In this document: positions 48,640 through 60,659 of the stretch, piece by piece
How positions within the stretch are numbered: the first letter of the stretch is position 1
Layout: every line of letters starts with the position of its first letter
Source of the DNA: Ziziphus jujuba
Taxonomy: Eukaryota; Streptophyta; Magnoliopsida; Rosales; Rhamnaceae
Reading direction: 5' to 3'
Length of the DNA: 64,000 bases
NCBI RefSeq assembly: GCF_031755915.1
Contig: NC_083379.1
Location: forward strand, 43,594,001 to 43,658,000
Notes under the pieces: generated by a model
The model's database searches: none
Told to the model about the DNA's origin: nothing
Seen by the model: only the letters and a program-made list of their open reading frames with translations
Made by a program: the position numbers and the translations under genes

Positions 48640-49010
48640 AAAAAGTTCTCAAATTGTTATAAAAATTTGATTATCGTAGGGCCTTCGGTAATTACCGATG
48701 AAATCTACGGTAGTCAATTTGTCCTTGCTTGAAAAGTTATTGTAGGTTTCATCGGTAATTACCGAAACTCCTATGGTAATCATATTTTATCAATTTTTAG
48801 CCCCCACAAGTCCCCTAATGTGTGTTAAATGCAAAAACATGCAAAAATACTTTTTTCAATGATCCTAAGGAGAAAAAATCCTAAAATTTCTAAAAAAATT
48901 CTCAAATTGGCACAAAAATTTGATTACCGTAGGGCCTTCGGTAATTAACAATGAAACCTACGGTAATCAATTTGTAGTTGCTTGAAAAATTACCCTCGGT
49001 AATCCATTTG
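48640..49010 (-). repeat. Palindrome-rich repeat block, minus orientation
   Basis: About one and a half units of the ~257-bp family seen at 51226-52600, but inverted. It contains TCGGTAATTACCGA, itself a perfect 14-bp palindrome. The unit boundary with the aacacacattagggg motif is at about 48800-48830. Confidence 0.85.
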
Positions 49011-49019
49011 TTTGTAATT

Positions 49020-49145
49020 TTCTCATTTTTTCCAAATCTTTTGTGGATTCTTTTGTTAGAATCATTAATAAAATTATATTTAGCATGTTCTTGGTAGAAA
49101 CACACATTATCGAAGGTTGTCGGATTGAATTGTGATGATTTGCTT
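49020..49145 (+). repeat. Partial repeat unit, plus orientation
   Basis: gaatcattaataaaattata..gaaacacacattatcgaagg matches 52735-52840 and the boundary part of the ~257-bp unit. Orientation flips between this piece and the block just to its left. Confidence 0.75.
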
Positions 49146-50115
49146 TGCAAAAATTGAACAAATATATATTGAGGCCACCAATACAATATTCTTGCCATAC
49201 CATTATTTTCTTGTTGACAACAAACCATCAAATATACCATATATGTAAAAGGCTAAAATATAAATATAAATATTTGGACAAACATATGTATATATGGTAT
49301 AAATATAAATACTACCAACAACACAGTGGCCAAAAAAATATATAATGATAACAAACTCTTACTGATTCGAATTTAAAAGACACATGACAAAAACATTACA
49401 AGTTATCATTAACAAAATTTGAATACAATTTTGTATTATACTCAATCTATGTAGTATGCAATTAGAATGATTGTTAAGCTATTCTTTCCATTGCATTATT
49501 CTTAAGGGTTCTCTATGAAGGGAGTTGCAGATTGTCATAGCGGATGAGAGACTTAAGTACAAATTAAATGGGAAGACAAAATAACATGTTAAGAGCCGAT
49601 TATGTGTCATGGCATATCTTTGAACAAATTGAATGGGAAGACACAATAACTGTGATTTTTCTTTGTCTTCGAAGGCCAAAACGATGTCGTTTAAGACTGA
49701 CCCTAGTAGTAATGTTATTCAGTTCCTGTTTGTATCATACTCAATCTATGAAGATGTAGAATAAAATTTATTAGATAAAATAAATTTGAAGTCCACAATT
49801 AGAGCTCCAACCTTATAAGGACATTCTCCAACCTTATACCAAAACTCCTGTCCTCATAGTAACGACGTTCTGAAACAAGAAATTTGAAGTCCACAATTAA
49901 AGCTCCAATGAAACAAGAAATTTGAAGTCCACAATTTGTAGTGGTACATTTCAAGCATGTGGTCTGAAACTAATTAAATGGGGTCCTGTTCAATGTGTAA
50001 AATGAATTAAACAGGGCAAAAGAAGAAAAAGGAAAACTTACTATAGCCTTGAAATCAAAACAAAAATAATAGAGGAAAGAAATAGTAAAACACACTTGCC
50101 TTCATGAACATTAAG
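49146..50115. other. AT-rich interior of the repeat-flanked region
   Basis: No exon recognised. A phrase around gaaatttgaagtccacaatt is repeated at 49785, 49880 and 49915. Confidence 0.5.
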
Positions 50116-50890
50116 GTAAGACCCAATTCCATTTGGGCCTGTACCATGCCGATAATCAAGATCATTTTTCCATAATGGAACTCGAGCAAGAATGTCTAGG
50201 GCATTCCCTATAGGAAAATGAACATGTACCTTCCTATCACAAACTTACAAGAATATGGTCAATACATTTCACCTAAAATGAAATACATTATTTGAAAAAG
50301 AAAATAAAATACCATTCGTTCCATTAGGAAATTGAGCATTCCCAAGTGCAATATGACCCTTAAGGACCTGCAAAATGAAGCAAACAAAATTACTTTGCAA
50401 TACTTGAAAAAAATATAATAATAATAATGATAATAAAAAGGAAAAACAAAATAGATTAGCACTTACTGTAGTATAGCATGGTTTCTCATGTTCTGATGGT
50501 TTTCCAAAATGAACTGTCCTTCTTACATCAGTTGTTCGATGTAAGTGCTGCATAAATGCCTATAAAGATAACCACTTATAAGTTAAAAATGTATCAATAG
50601 AAAACATAGTCTATCTAGCTAAAATATTTAATAAAAATAAGTGCATGAATGTAGTTTGTAATTTTTACATAATCGTTACTAGTCAAGTACATATAATAGT
50701 TAATTATAGCTAACAAGCCTTCGCTCCTGAGTCAAAAAGATATATATTGTCGGGATTAAACTCAGCACAAGTTTCTACTTGTGACGCATAATGGATGATT
50801 GCAGCATTTGGACTAACCAACGAAATAGTAGGAAAACTTAAGCCTCTAAAATGCTGTAGATATAACAGAAAAGAATATCTCTATCATGAC
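50116..50890 (-). pseudogene. Aminopeptidase P (Xaa-Pro aminopeptidase, M24B) fragment
   Basis: Minus-strand exon pieces: about 50890-50750 reads GLSFPTISLVSPNAAIIHYA and NPDNIYLFDSGAK; about 50553-50460 reads TTDVRRTVHFGKPSEHEK; about 50370-50310 reads LKGHIALGNAQFPNGTN; 50232-50116 reads [22 protein letters not shown] and SYLNVHEG. Order and introns match plant APP1, a metal-dependent enzyme that removes N-terminal residues before proline. The metal-ligand Asp residues (DSGA, TTDV) remain, but the conserved HGTGHG is altered to HGTGPNG, losing a key His. Only the middle of the C-terminal catalytic domain is present. It lies between blocks of the ~257-bp repeat. Confidence 0.82.
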
Positions 50891-50899
50891 AAATTTTGT

Positions 50900-51225
50900 A
50901 AGAAAAACACATTCCTCTAGTGTATTACATAATTCAAATTTCAGTTGCTAATTAAAGCAAAGCCCTAACATGTAATGTATAATCAAATTAGCTTCACTTT
51001 TCAAAGGATTTTTTATCAGACCCATGCTATGCTAACTAGAAAATCTATCAAAATTATCATTATTTGGTCCATAAGATAAGAAACAAACATAAAACTGTTT
51101 TAAGGAATGGTACCCCAACATTTTCAACTATATCACTTTTTAAGAAGAACATTTAAAAGTGGTTGATAAAGTATGAATTAACATATCCATGTCAAAGTTC
51201 ATTTAAAAGTGGAATACCCTTTGTT
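50900..51225. other. AT-rich stretch before the repeat array
   Basis: No exon or repeat unit recognised. Confidence 0.5.
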
Positions 51226-52600
51226 TCTCTTCATATGTTGCACGAAACACACATTAGGGGACTTGTGGGAGTCAAAAAATTTGTCAACTGTAATTACCGA
51301 AAGGCCCTTGATAATTACCGATGAAACCTTTGGTAATTTTTCCAGCAAAGACAATTTGATTACTGATGGTTTCATTGGTAATTACCGAAGGCCCTATGGT
51401 AATCAAATTTTTTTTTGGCAATTTTAGAACTTTTTTTAACTTTATAGGGATTTTGCTATTTAGAATCATTGATGAATGTATATTTTGCATGTTGTTGGAT
51501 GAAACACAAATTAGGGGACCTGTGGGAGTCAAAAAATTTGTCAACTGTAATTACCGAAAGGCCTTCGATAACTACCAATGAAACCTTTGGTAATTTTTCC
51601 ATTTAGGGCAATTTGATTACCGATGGTTTCATTGGTAATTACTGAAGGCCCTACAGTAATCAAATGTTTTTGGCAATTTTACAACTTTTTTCGAACTTTA
51701 TGGGGATTTTTCTGTTTAGGATCATTGATGAATGTATATTTTGCATGTTGTTGTACGAAACACACATTAGGGGACTTGTGGTAGTCAAAAAATTTGTCAA
51801 CTATAAGTATTGAAAGGCCTTCGGTAATTACCGATAAAACCTTTTGTAATTTTTCTAGTAAAGGCAATTTGATTACCAATAATTTCATCGGTAGTTACCA
51901 AAGGCCTTACGGTAATCAAATTTTTTTGTCAATTTTAGAACTTTTTCTGCACTTTATGGGGATTTTGCTGTTGAGAATCATTGATGAATGTATATTTTGC
52001 ATGTTGTTGCATGAAACACACATTAGGGGACTTGTGGGAGTCAAAAAATTTGTCAACTGTAATTACCAAAGGGCCTTTGGTAATTACCGATGAAACCTTC
52101 GGTAATTTTTCCAGCAAGGACAATTTGATTACCGAAGGCCCTATGGTAATCAATTTTTTTTGGCAATTTTAGAACTTTTTTCAAATTTTATGGGGATTTT
52201 GCTATTTAGGATCATTGATGAATGTATATTTTGCATGTTGTTGCACGAAACACACATTAAGGGATTTATGGGAGTCAAAAAATTTATCAACTGTAATAAC
52301 CAAAGGGCCTTGGGTAATTACCTAGGGAACCTTCGGTAATTTTTCTAGCAAGGGCAATTTGATTACTGATGGTTTCATCGATAATTACCGAAGACCCTAC
52401 GGTAATCAATTTTTTTTTGGCAATTTTAGATCTTTTTCCGAACTTTATAGGGATTTTGCTGTTTAGGATCATTGATGAATGTATATTTTGCATGTTGTTG
52501 CACAAAACACACATTAGGGGACTTGTGGGAGTCAAAAAATTTGTCAACTGTAATTACCGTAGGGCTTTCGGTAATTACCGATGAAACCGTCGGCATCAGT
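51226..52600 (+). repeat. Tandem array of ~257-bp units (about 5.5 copies)
   Basis: The marker cacacattaggggac recurs near 51248, 51506, 51763, 52018, 52252 and 52508, so spacings are about 258, 257, 255, 234 and 256. Each unit carries a palindromic segment with TTACCGA/TCGGTAA elements facing each other (for example gccttcggtaattaccgatg and its counterpart). Units differ by many point changes. The short open frames across it are by-products of the repeat. TTACCGA-type subterminal repeats are known from CACTA elements; membership is inference. Confidence 0.9.
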
Positions 52601-52734
52601 AATTACCGACGCACCATCCGTATTGATTGTTTTTTAAAATGTTTTCACTTCTTAAGGTCTGTTTCTCTCTTATTTGGTTTCGGATAAACACTATTTAAAT
52701 GTTTTCACTTCTTAATGTATTTTTTTCTTTAATT

Positions 52735-52890
52735 TTGTTAACGATTATCATTAATAAAGCTAGATTTAATACGTTCTTGGTGGAAACACACACTATCAAA
52801 GCTATCGGATGGAATTGTGGTGATTCTTTTGTGACGGTGGACAAATGTCAACTACCGACGATGCATCGGTAATTACCGTTGGGCATTAAT
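52735..52890 (+). repeat. Divergent terminal unit of the repeat family
   Basis: Matches 49020-49145 and ends in actaccgacgatgcatcggtaattaccg, again palindromic. To the right the repeat similarity stops. Confidence 0.7.
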
Positions 52891-54481
52891 AGCATCCTTA
52901 TAACAGTAAGAAACTTACAAAATATTGAACACAAAATGATATTTTACTAACACAATACGATAGATGACTTATAAAAAGGAAAAATGCAAATCTAAAAGAA
53001 ATTGGAAGAAGCTTTCAAGCTGGGAATATTCTACAATCTAAAACTAACTAAATTTTAATGCATACCATTAAAACAAGTTCAAATGGTCCCAGGAATTTTA
53101 ATCTTTTATCTATATGATTAAGTTTGGGGCTTTGAGATTTTATATCATAACAGCATATGGTTATATAGATGGGGTCTATTTAAGCATTAAAAGTGCCCCT
53201 TTTTTTTTTTAATGATGAATTAAAAAGATATCTCCTGCTAGATACTATTAGTACTAAAGGCACTATATCAATGGTCCCATATGCCAAATGGCCATTACAG
53301 AGGTATAGGACCTTACGAGACGATAAAAAGGTAAATCAAAACACAGCATAGTTGAATCGGCTTTTTTTTGCCGTGCTGGTGGTCAAAGTGGCTTGTCCAA
53401 ACGAAGGGTAGGAACAAATATAGCAGATAATTATGAAACATAAGTACGTTAATAGACAAACCTGCCCTTGTCATCCAAGCCCAATAAATTATCTCCAACT
53501 GGCCCCTACAACAAATGACAATTGGATTTTGTTACGTTTGAAGGAGAATGACTGTCTACATAAGGAGCAGAGCTCGTTTAGATCTTTATAGAAACTTAGT
53601 AATGCCAAAAAAAAAAAAAAAGGCAAAGAATAGAGGTCCCACCTTAATTAAGCAGATGTTGGGGGACAAAGAACCATTTCTATTCCATGACACAACTAAG
53701 CAAAAATCCTTGTATCAAATTAAAATTATTTTGTTTTGGAAAGGCTAAAGAATGAAGATGATAAAAGCAAACATCATAGAGATATAACGATTGAGAGACA
53801 CTAATTTTCATTTTCATTCTTTTTGTTCCATAATAGAAAAGAACAAAATAAGTAAAAGAGTACTTACCAACGTGTATAATATATATACATTCTTGTATGG
53901 TTCGTAAATTTTTTATCCCCTCTCTGCAATCTCACAGGTTTAGAAAAATTACCTCTTCAAGTACCTTCTAACCTAAATTACCTTTTCAAGTACCTTCTAA
54001 CCTAAATTACCTCTCCAGAAAAATTACCTCTTCAAGTACCTTCTAACCTATATATTAACACTTCTTCATTCACTTAAGATATAGTCCCTTCGAAAAAAAG
54101 CAAAAATGTAACAGCTGGTTTTTATTTCCTTCTAGTGTCTCTATATGCTCTCTCCCCTTTCAGATTAAGAATGGATGCAATATTAAATTTGTTTCACAAC
54201 TTGAGAAACCAAGCGGATACTGAGAGTACCAAAGTATCTGTTTATATAACAATCAGCGTACTCAGATAACAATATAGGACCCTTCTGAACACATACCACA
54301 CTCATTCTTGCTTTAACTTTAAAATAATAACTTAAATAAAATAATACAATTCATATTCTTGTGAACAATACAACTGAGGGGAAAGATTGATAGTCTCCTA
54401 CAGAAAAAATCATCTGAGATGAATTATCAAAAATAGCACCTCCAAGTGCTTCAAGAGTGGTAAAAAAATTTTAAAAAAAAT
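52891..54481. other. AT-rich spacer with a short tandem repeat
   Basis: 53945-54050 holds a ~28-bp unit (ttacctcttcaagtaccttctaacc and variants) repeated three to four times. A splice-bordered piece at about 53465-53510 on the minus strand might be an exon (PVGDNLLGLDDKG), but I do not recognise it. Confidence 0.5.
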
Positions 54482-56732
54482 TCAAAATGTTAATGGAATG
54501 GCATAAGGTAAAAAATTTGGCATTTTGAGACATGACATCTTTATCGCTGCATGCTCAAACTTCTTGATAGTAGCTTCATTCTCCTCCAAGCTAGTCTGAA
54601 CAAAATACTTAACCCACCAAGATGAACTCCTCATCTTAGCCTTCAAAAAGGAAAATAAAAATAAAAATGGCCAGTGTGTCGGTTATTTAGGAAATTAAAT
54701 TGTTTATAAGATGATATTCAGACTAAAGCAGCCACGAGACACAGGAATATCTGCAGCACAACAATGTGAGCTGAAATATTAAGATAAACCAGCCTTTCAA
54801 ATGAAAACCTTTCATTCCTAAAGCAAAAAAGGTTGTTTTTTTTTTCTTCGGTAAGCTTTTTAAATTCCTTATATTTTCTTTGATTCCTAAACCTCTCCAT
54901 CCAATCTCACCATCTCAAGCAAAGGAAGATTATCATGAAAATGATCAATAACAAAATGTTAGCAGTTAATGTAATAGCTTATCACAATGAATTAAATAAC
55001 TTTTGAAATAAAAGAAAAGCATATGAAAAATAAGTTTCAAATGCAGATATTCTTACCACCCTTCCATATTTGGATTCTGAAACTTTAGCTTTCCGATGAC
55101 CAGGAGAGCCTGAATGGACATTTCAAAAGATGTCACTAGAAAACAATCATATATTTTTCATCCCAATATAGAAGTTTTACTACCATAAGTATCAAGCAAA
55201 GATTACTTTGAAGTTTGAACATCATAAAAGAGCAGTTTTCTCAAAGAACTTATATCATTAAAATACTATGACTGTCCAGTACATTCAAACACAACAAGGA
55301 AAATCAAAATTTGCTGTCAAATAGAAATGTGAATATCAAAGAACCTTCTTTTAATTTATTAAATGTTTAAAGCATCTCATAATATTACAACATAATTTAT
55401 AAGAAAATTTTAAAAACATCCTACCACCTTTTGCTTTCGTTGGCATGTGGGAAGGCATTAAGGAAAAAATCTTAAAGCATTCTAATTTAATAATTGTGAA
55501 ACTTGGGATTAAGAAAATATGCACCAATATTGGAAGATAACATCATAATCTCGTATAAAATTTGGTTTTCATGGTCTTCACTAAACGATACTTATGTGCC
55601 AATTATCCATATATCTTATGTTCAGGAAGCACAGATTGCCAATTAATGTAAAAAAAAAAAAAAAACAGTTACTAGAGACTCAAAATAAAGAGAGCATAAA
55701 GAGCAGCAACAGATAACCACATAGAAATGCAATTAACAAACAAAATACAGGGTAAAGCCTTTGTACTTTCACAAAATCTATTTAACAGTTGTATGATCTT
55801 TTCACCTGCAAAGATCACAAGCCCATCAATAGATACCCTTGCCAGATCTGGGAAGGTCTTGTTAAGGTACCTAGGAGACAAATATTCCAATGCATCTGAA
55901 ACAATTACAAGAGAAAATGATTTTGGCCTGTATGGAAGTGGAAACTTGATGTCGGCAATAGGCACAATGCCTTTCTTCACAAGAGCTTTGCAGTTTCTAT
56001 CAGCATCCTCTATGTCATATGGTTCCACACCCGAGGCTTCAGTTTCTTTCTCCTTTAGCAATTTAGAAACCACTAAACAAGTATCAGGGCCAACATGCAG
56101 AATTTTGTGCATGCTGTCACCATATGCTTTTGCTAGAATGGGAATTGCTCGTTGGACCTCCACCGTGCATAAAAATCACCTGGAAATAAAAGGAAGTTAA
56201 AATTCTCAAGAGAGGTGACACCATGGAAAGTTAAGCTCTTTTTCAGAAGGAACAATTTCAACTTAATCTACCATGAACTTTTACATAACTTTGCAATTGG
56301 GTTGGCACTTCTACAATGTTCAAACAAGCAAGCAGAAAATATGCATTTTAAAGTTAGTTACTCAACAGTGAAATACATTATGAATTGATTGATCATAGGC
56401 TACATTGTTCATGGAAAATATGGTTTAAGCATGGTCGAAGCCTTACTACACAGGAATAGCTAAAGGAAAGCTCTGGGGAAAAAAATATCATCCGAGACTA
56501 AATCATCAAATACATAGTTATGCATCCATAATCACTCCACCTTTGATTTCAAAATCCAAAATTCATGAATAAATTCCAAGTAACACAAAATATGCAGCAA
56601 CCAACATACGAATCACTGGCAATCTTCAGACAGATTGAAAACAAAAATGTCAAACAAACAAGAAAAAAGACCCAAAAAAAAAATATTTACCTTCAACCTT
56701 GCCAACAGCCTCCCTAATGTTGACAAATCCAC
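54482..56732 (-). pseudogene. CGR2/CGR3-like pectin methyltransferase, truncated
   Basis: Minus-strand exons 56732-56691, 56179-55806, 55109-55057 and 54640-54482. They read NIREAVGKVEG, then EVQRAIPILAKAYGDS, LHVGPDTC, GVEPYDIEDAD, ADIKFPLPYR and SFSLVIVSDALEYLSPRYLN, then KAKVSESKYGR, then AKMRSSSWWVKYFVQTSLEE, ending with an unusual tail and TGA. The plant family acts in the Golgi to methylate homogalacturonan with S-adenosylmethionine. At the start of the 56179 exon one base is missing relative to the family, shifting frame before EVQRAI. The first exon with the Golgi membrane anchor is not found. A solo LTR and a 121-bp duplication disrupt the upstream intron/exon at 56704-59837. Likely a pseudogene. 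Confidence 0.85.
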
Positions 56733-56824
56733 CTGTCATATTAAAGCTGAATTGCAGTCAAGCATAGCGAGTATAACAAAAATATCCCGCAAAGTAGTTC
56801 TCAGCCAAAACGTGATTGATAAAC
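56704..56824. repeat. 121-bp direct duplication, left copy
   Basis: Repeated at 59717-59837 with four transitions (about 3% difference). It covers the first ~29 bases of a CGR exon and intron sequence upstream of it. Confidence 0.95.
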
Positions 56825-59714
56825 TGTCAGGACCCGTCCAGAATTCTTTCCCGGAACCCTAGACAAGCCCTGATCCCAGGGAAATACCACCGAACCTTCC
56901 AACGGAAAATCCGGTAGCACCTCCCCTAAGGGTAGGACTTACCAAAAATTACCTGCACTAAAAACACACTTCTATAATCACCCCCTTATTCCTCCCGCAA
57001 AACTACAAGTTGTTCCACAAATTACAGTACTTCACAACAATAACAGTAGCCCAGTGCGTAAATAAAACATAAGTGTCCAAATAGTATACAGAGCTTTATG
57101 AAGTGCTAGTCAACAGAAAGACAACAAAGATGAAAGAGATAATACACTGAAATGAATGAGTACAAAGGTATTTCTCGAAACACGATAGCACCGGAAAATT
57201 GGTTCGCTTCGGAAGAACGTCTACCACCTCTTGCACCTAAGGGAACGGAACTTAAAAACGTGAGATGCTAATCATCTCAATGAGTGACCCTAACTACCGA
57301 ACACTTTTAATGATAATAATAATAATAATAATATAACAATAAGGGAATTGAATTAATACCAACAATTAATAAATAAATAATAACAGTTGGAAATGATAAT
57401 TTTTCCCTCAAAACTCTCACAAATCACTCCGTTGGAAATGTTCCCTTTTTAAAACAATTTCACAAAACCCAATATTCGTACTTCCCGAAAACCAATGGAT
57501 CAAACCATTTGAGAAACAGTAAATAAATAAATACCCCAATATATAATTAAAATGCAATAAAGTATAATAAATAATTTTTGAACACCTTTGGGGTTTGAAA
57601 CTTTATTTGAAAATTACGCTTGACGCATCACACCATATACCGGTGATGCCCTCCGATACCCAGCGTCCTGAGCACCGACTGGCGGGGAGATTAAAGAGAG
57701 AAACTTGCAAACGCCACTTCGGCGTCCTGACAGTACCGCTGCTGAAACCATCATCTCGGCCAAGGAGGGGGGCGGCTGTGGCCAATAACAAACTTGCCTG
57801 CCCACGGTCCAATGGCAACTCACGGGTGAAATAATAATACTTGCGCACTGAACCACATATACATATACCAGAACACCAATACTATATGAATGCGTCTAAA
57901 ATAATTATTAAACCAACTGTACCGTTTTCCAAAACTACCGTGGGAAATATACCAAAATTTCTCACTTACCATCTCACATATTTTTATTTAACAAATCGGT
58001 ACGAAAACATTGATGACAAATAAACCATAATTTTCTCGTAACACGAGGTTCAACAATTAAAATACCGCAGGCATAATTTATACAATTTAAACAAATATTT
58101 TCATAAAATAATTAACCTAATTATGCCCGAAAATAATACTTAAAACCTCGTACGATTATTACCGAAATATACTTTGCTTATGCATAATAAATAAATTAAA
58201 TCACAATAAAACCATAATTAAATTGTACCACATGAGCATAATTTAAATACCAATTAAACATAATTAATTGCCCAAAATATTTTTTAAAGGTGGGTTACTC
58301 ACCTTAAGCGCATAAATCAGCTAAGATCCTCCGCAGGATCAACTCCACTACTTGTACGCGCACCTAAAACATCCACAGTACACCAACCAAATATATTAAT
58401 ATTTTATTCGGGTAATTCCCAAATGGGTACCTGGGGAGCAAACACAACGACAACTAAAAGTTACGAGTTATATACCGAATCGAAGCTCAAGTGATGAGGA
58501 TCACGGATTCGGTCTTACTTTCCGGTGATCGGACCCGAGGTGGTTGGAATCTCGCCGGAAAGCTTTTGGGTTTTGACTCCGCAATTCTCCCAAACCATCG
58601 CGAATTGGCCGAAACGGATGCCGGATTCGGGTTCAGGAGGTTGAACATAGCCGGGAGGGATCGACGGTGCAACTGGGTACTCGTCGGAACAGTAACTTCC
58701 GGCGAGCCGCCGCGATCACCGGCAACCGTCGCCGGCGGCGGCGCGTGCGGTGGCCGTTGGCTGAGATTTTTTGTAGATTTGTAGATCGAGGGGAAAGGAA
58801 TCCAACGGAATCGGCGGTGACGGACACGGAGGCCGGACGGCGGAGAAATCGGGGTTTGAAGAATTTCGGCCCCTCGCCGAAAAATGCTCCGATCCCGGCG
58901 CGTCGGAGGTCCGGTGGCCATGAAATTTGGTGGGTAGGTCGGACTTGAGGAGGTGGTGAGGGGTGACTGGCACGTGTGGCCTGAAAATGGCCGGAAAGGG
59001 GTCACTCGGCGGTGGAGGGAAAAATCACCGCCGATCTTCGCTGCCTCGATCCGGGCGCGTCCGGCGGCCAACGGCTGTGAAATTTTGGGGTTTTGCTGGA
59101 AATGGGGAGAGGATTCCGTCTGCTTGGTGCGTGTAAGGTGAATCGGTCGGAAAATTTAAAAATTCCGGCGGCCGGTCGGTCTCTCTTTCTCTCTCTCTCT
59201 CTCTTTCTCTCTCTTCCCCGAGATTTTTATCAAATAAAAGCTACCATGTGACACTGTTCATTCCATGTGGACCAATCAGGTGATGACACATGGCATCACT
59301 GTGCACTTAAGCCAGATATAATAAAATATTACAGTATCCGGCAAATTTCAAACGTCCATAACTTTTTAACCAAATGTCCGATTTAAGCGTGCCGCTAGTC
59401 TATGAACTCATATCGACGAGTACTTTACAACCATACAAGAGTCAAAACAAAATTACACCACAAGAAAAAGTCAACTCCTGGCACCTTTTGGACTGTTTGC
59501 ACCTCAACTTGTTTTGCCCATAACTTTCAAACCGTAGCTCCGTTTTCGACGTACTACTAGTCTACGAACTCGGGGCATCATGCACTTCGCCACGGTACCC
59601 TAGTCAACTAGAAATTCCAACTGGGACAAAAAGTCAACTTTTGACCTGCTCGATCAACGGTCAACCTCGGTCAACATGCATGGATTCCGGTGTGATTTGG
59701 GACGGGGTGTTACA
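56825..59714 (-). mobile_element. Gypsy-like solo LTR, second copy (2.89 kb)
   Basis: On the minus strand it starts TGTAACACCCC and ends GGGTCCTGACA, homologous along most of its length to 329-3380. It is flanked by a perfect TAAAC duplication (56820-56824 and 59715-59719). The GC-rich block 58480-59130 and a CT-rich run near 59180 belong to the LTR. The 194-codon frame inside (59071-58487) is Arg/Pro-rich and has no domain, so I take it as a composition artefact. No internal region, hence a solo LTR. Confidence 0.85.
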
Positions 59715-59716
59715 TA

Positions 59717-59837
59717 AACAGCCTCCCTAATGTTGATAAATCCACCTATCATATTAAAGCCGAATTGCAGTCAAGCATAGCGAGTATAACAAAAATATCC
59801 CGCAAAGTAGTTCTCAGTCAAAACGTGATTGATAAAC
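59717..59837. repeat. 121-bp direct duplication, right copy
   Basis: Second copy of 56704-56824. Continues into unique sequence at 59838. Confidence 0.95.
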
Positions 59838-60239
59838 AAATCGTAAGAAGTCTATCACGTATAGTATAGAAGCTAGTTACTAAGGCGACAAAAGGAAAAT
59901 GATAAAACCCATTTGTTATTAAACTAACGTGTATGTTACTAAACATACAGGGTTTAGATGATGAAAATTTGTGGTTGTCTATAACAAAAACTAGGAAATA
60001 CACGATCAGACAATCATTTCCAGAGAAGTTCATATTCCTAAAGTGCGGAATTATAAGATGCCATTATCAAAATCAGCTCTTTATGTGTGTTTTGCTTGCA
60101 CATACGTGTGATAAGTTAACATAGATAGTAACAAGGTAAAAACAACTATACTAAGATACGAATTAGTATCTTAAGACAGTGTATTTTATGACAGTTGTGT
60201 TGTCAAATATGGCATAGAAAAGGCTCAGAATTTATGACA

Positions 60240-60460
60240 TACCCATTAAATTGAACAAGCGGAATGGTGACAACACGAATTTGCTGCTCCTACAAAAGGC
60301 TCTGTTGGTATCAATCTCAATTTGACCAAAGTTCCCCATTAATGTCAAAATCTCGAACACCAATTGGCACCACAATTGGTATAATGCCAAACTTTAGTGA
60401 CAGCATTAAAAGCATACAGGCACCTTCAATATAACGGAGACCGATTTGATACTTAGATGA
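60240..60460 (-). pseudogene. SMP/C2 (NTMC2-like) lipid-binding protein fragment
   Basis: The minus strand reads LMLSLKFGIIPIVVPIGVRDFDINGELW, then, after a 1-bp loss, LRLIPTEPFVGAA, then a piece ending FRLFNLMG. This matches the SMP domain of plant NTMC2-type synaptotagmin-like proteins, which bind lipids at membrane contact sites. Frame is broken and no C2 domain is visible. It may extend to an unrecognised open piece at 60660-60880 on the same strand. Recognised by motif memory only. Confidence 0.5.
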
Positions 60461-60659
60461 AATCAAAGGAAATATCTGCAGTTAGTTAAAATATTTAGCA
60501 TACAAGTTTCAAAAAAAAATAATTAAATATCTAGAATATCCATAAAGAAAAAAAAAATAACCCTAATTTCGATTCCAACTTATCCTAAAATTAATCAGAA
60601 AAAAAACCCACAAATGTTTTAAAAAAAAACCCCAGAAACCAATCAAATCGAAAAGTCAA

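Noticed and set aside
51226..52600. CRISPR-like array
   Set aside because: Units are ~257 bp, diverged along their whole length and without spacer logic; the host is a plant. A transposon- or satellite-type repeat fits.
51209..52687. Several 60-99-codon frames with similar proteins
   Set aside because: They are the same repeat translated over and over, with stops at different points; no start or codon pattern suggests coding.
58487..59071. 194-codon open frame, Arg/Pro-rich, minus strand
   Set aside because: It lies in the GC-rich part of the solo LTR, overlaps several other long frames, has no domain and is not shared as an open frame with the first LTR copy.
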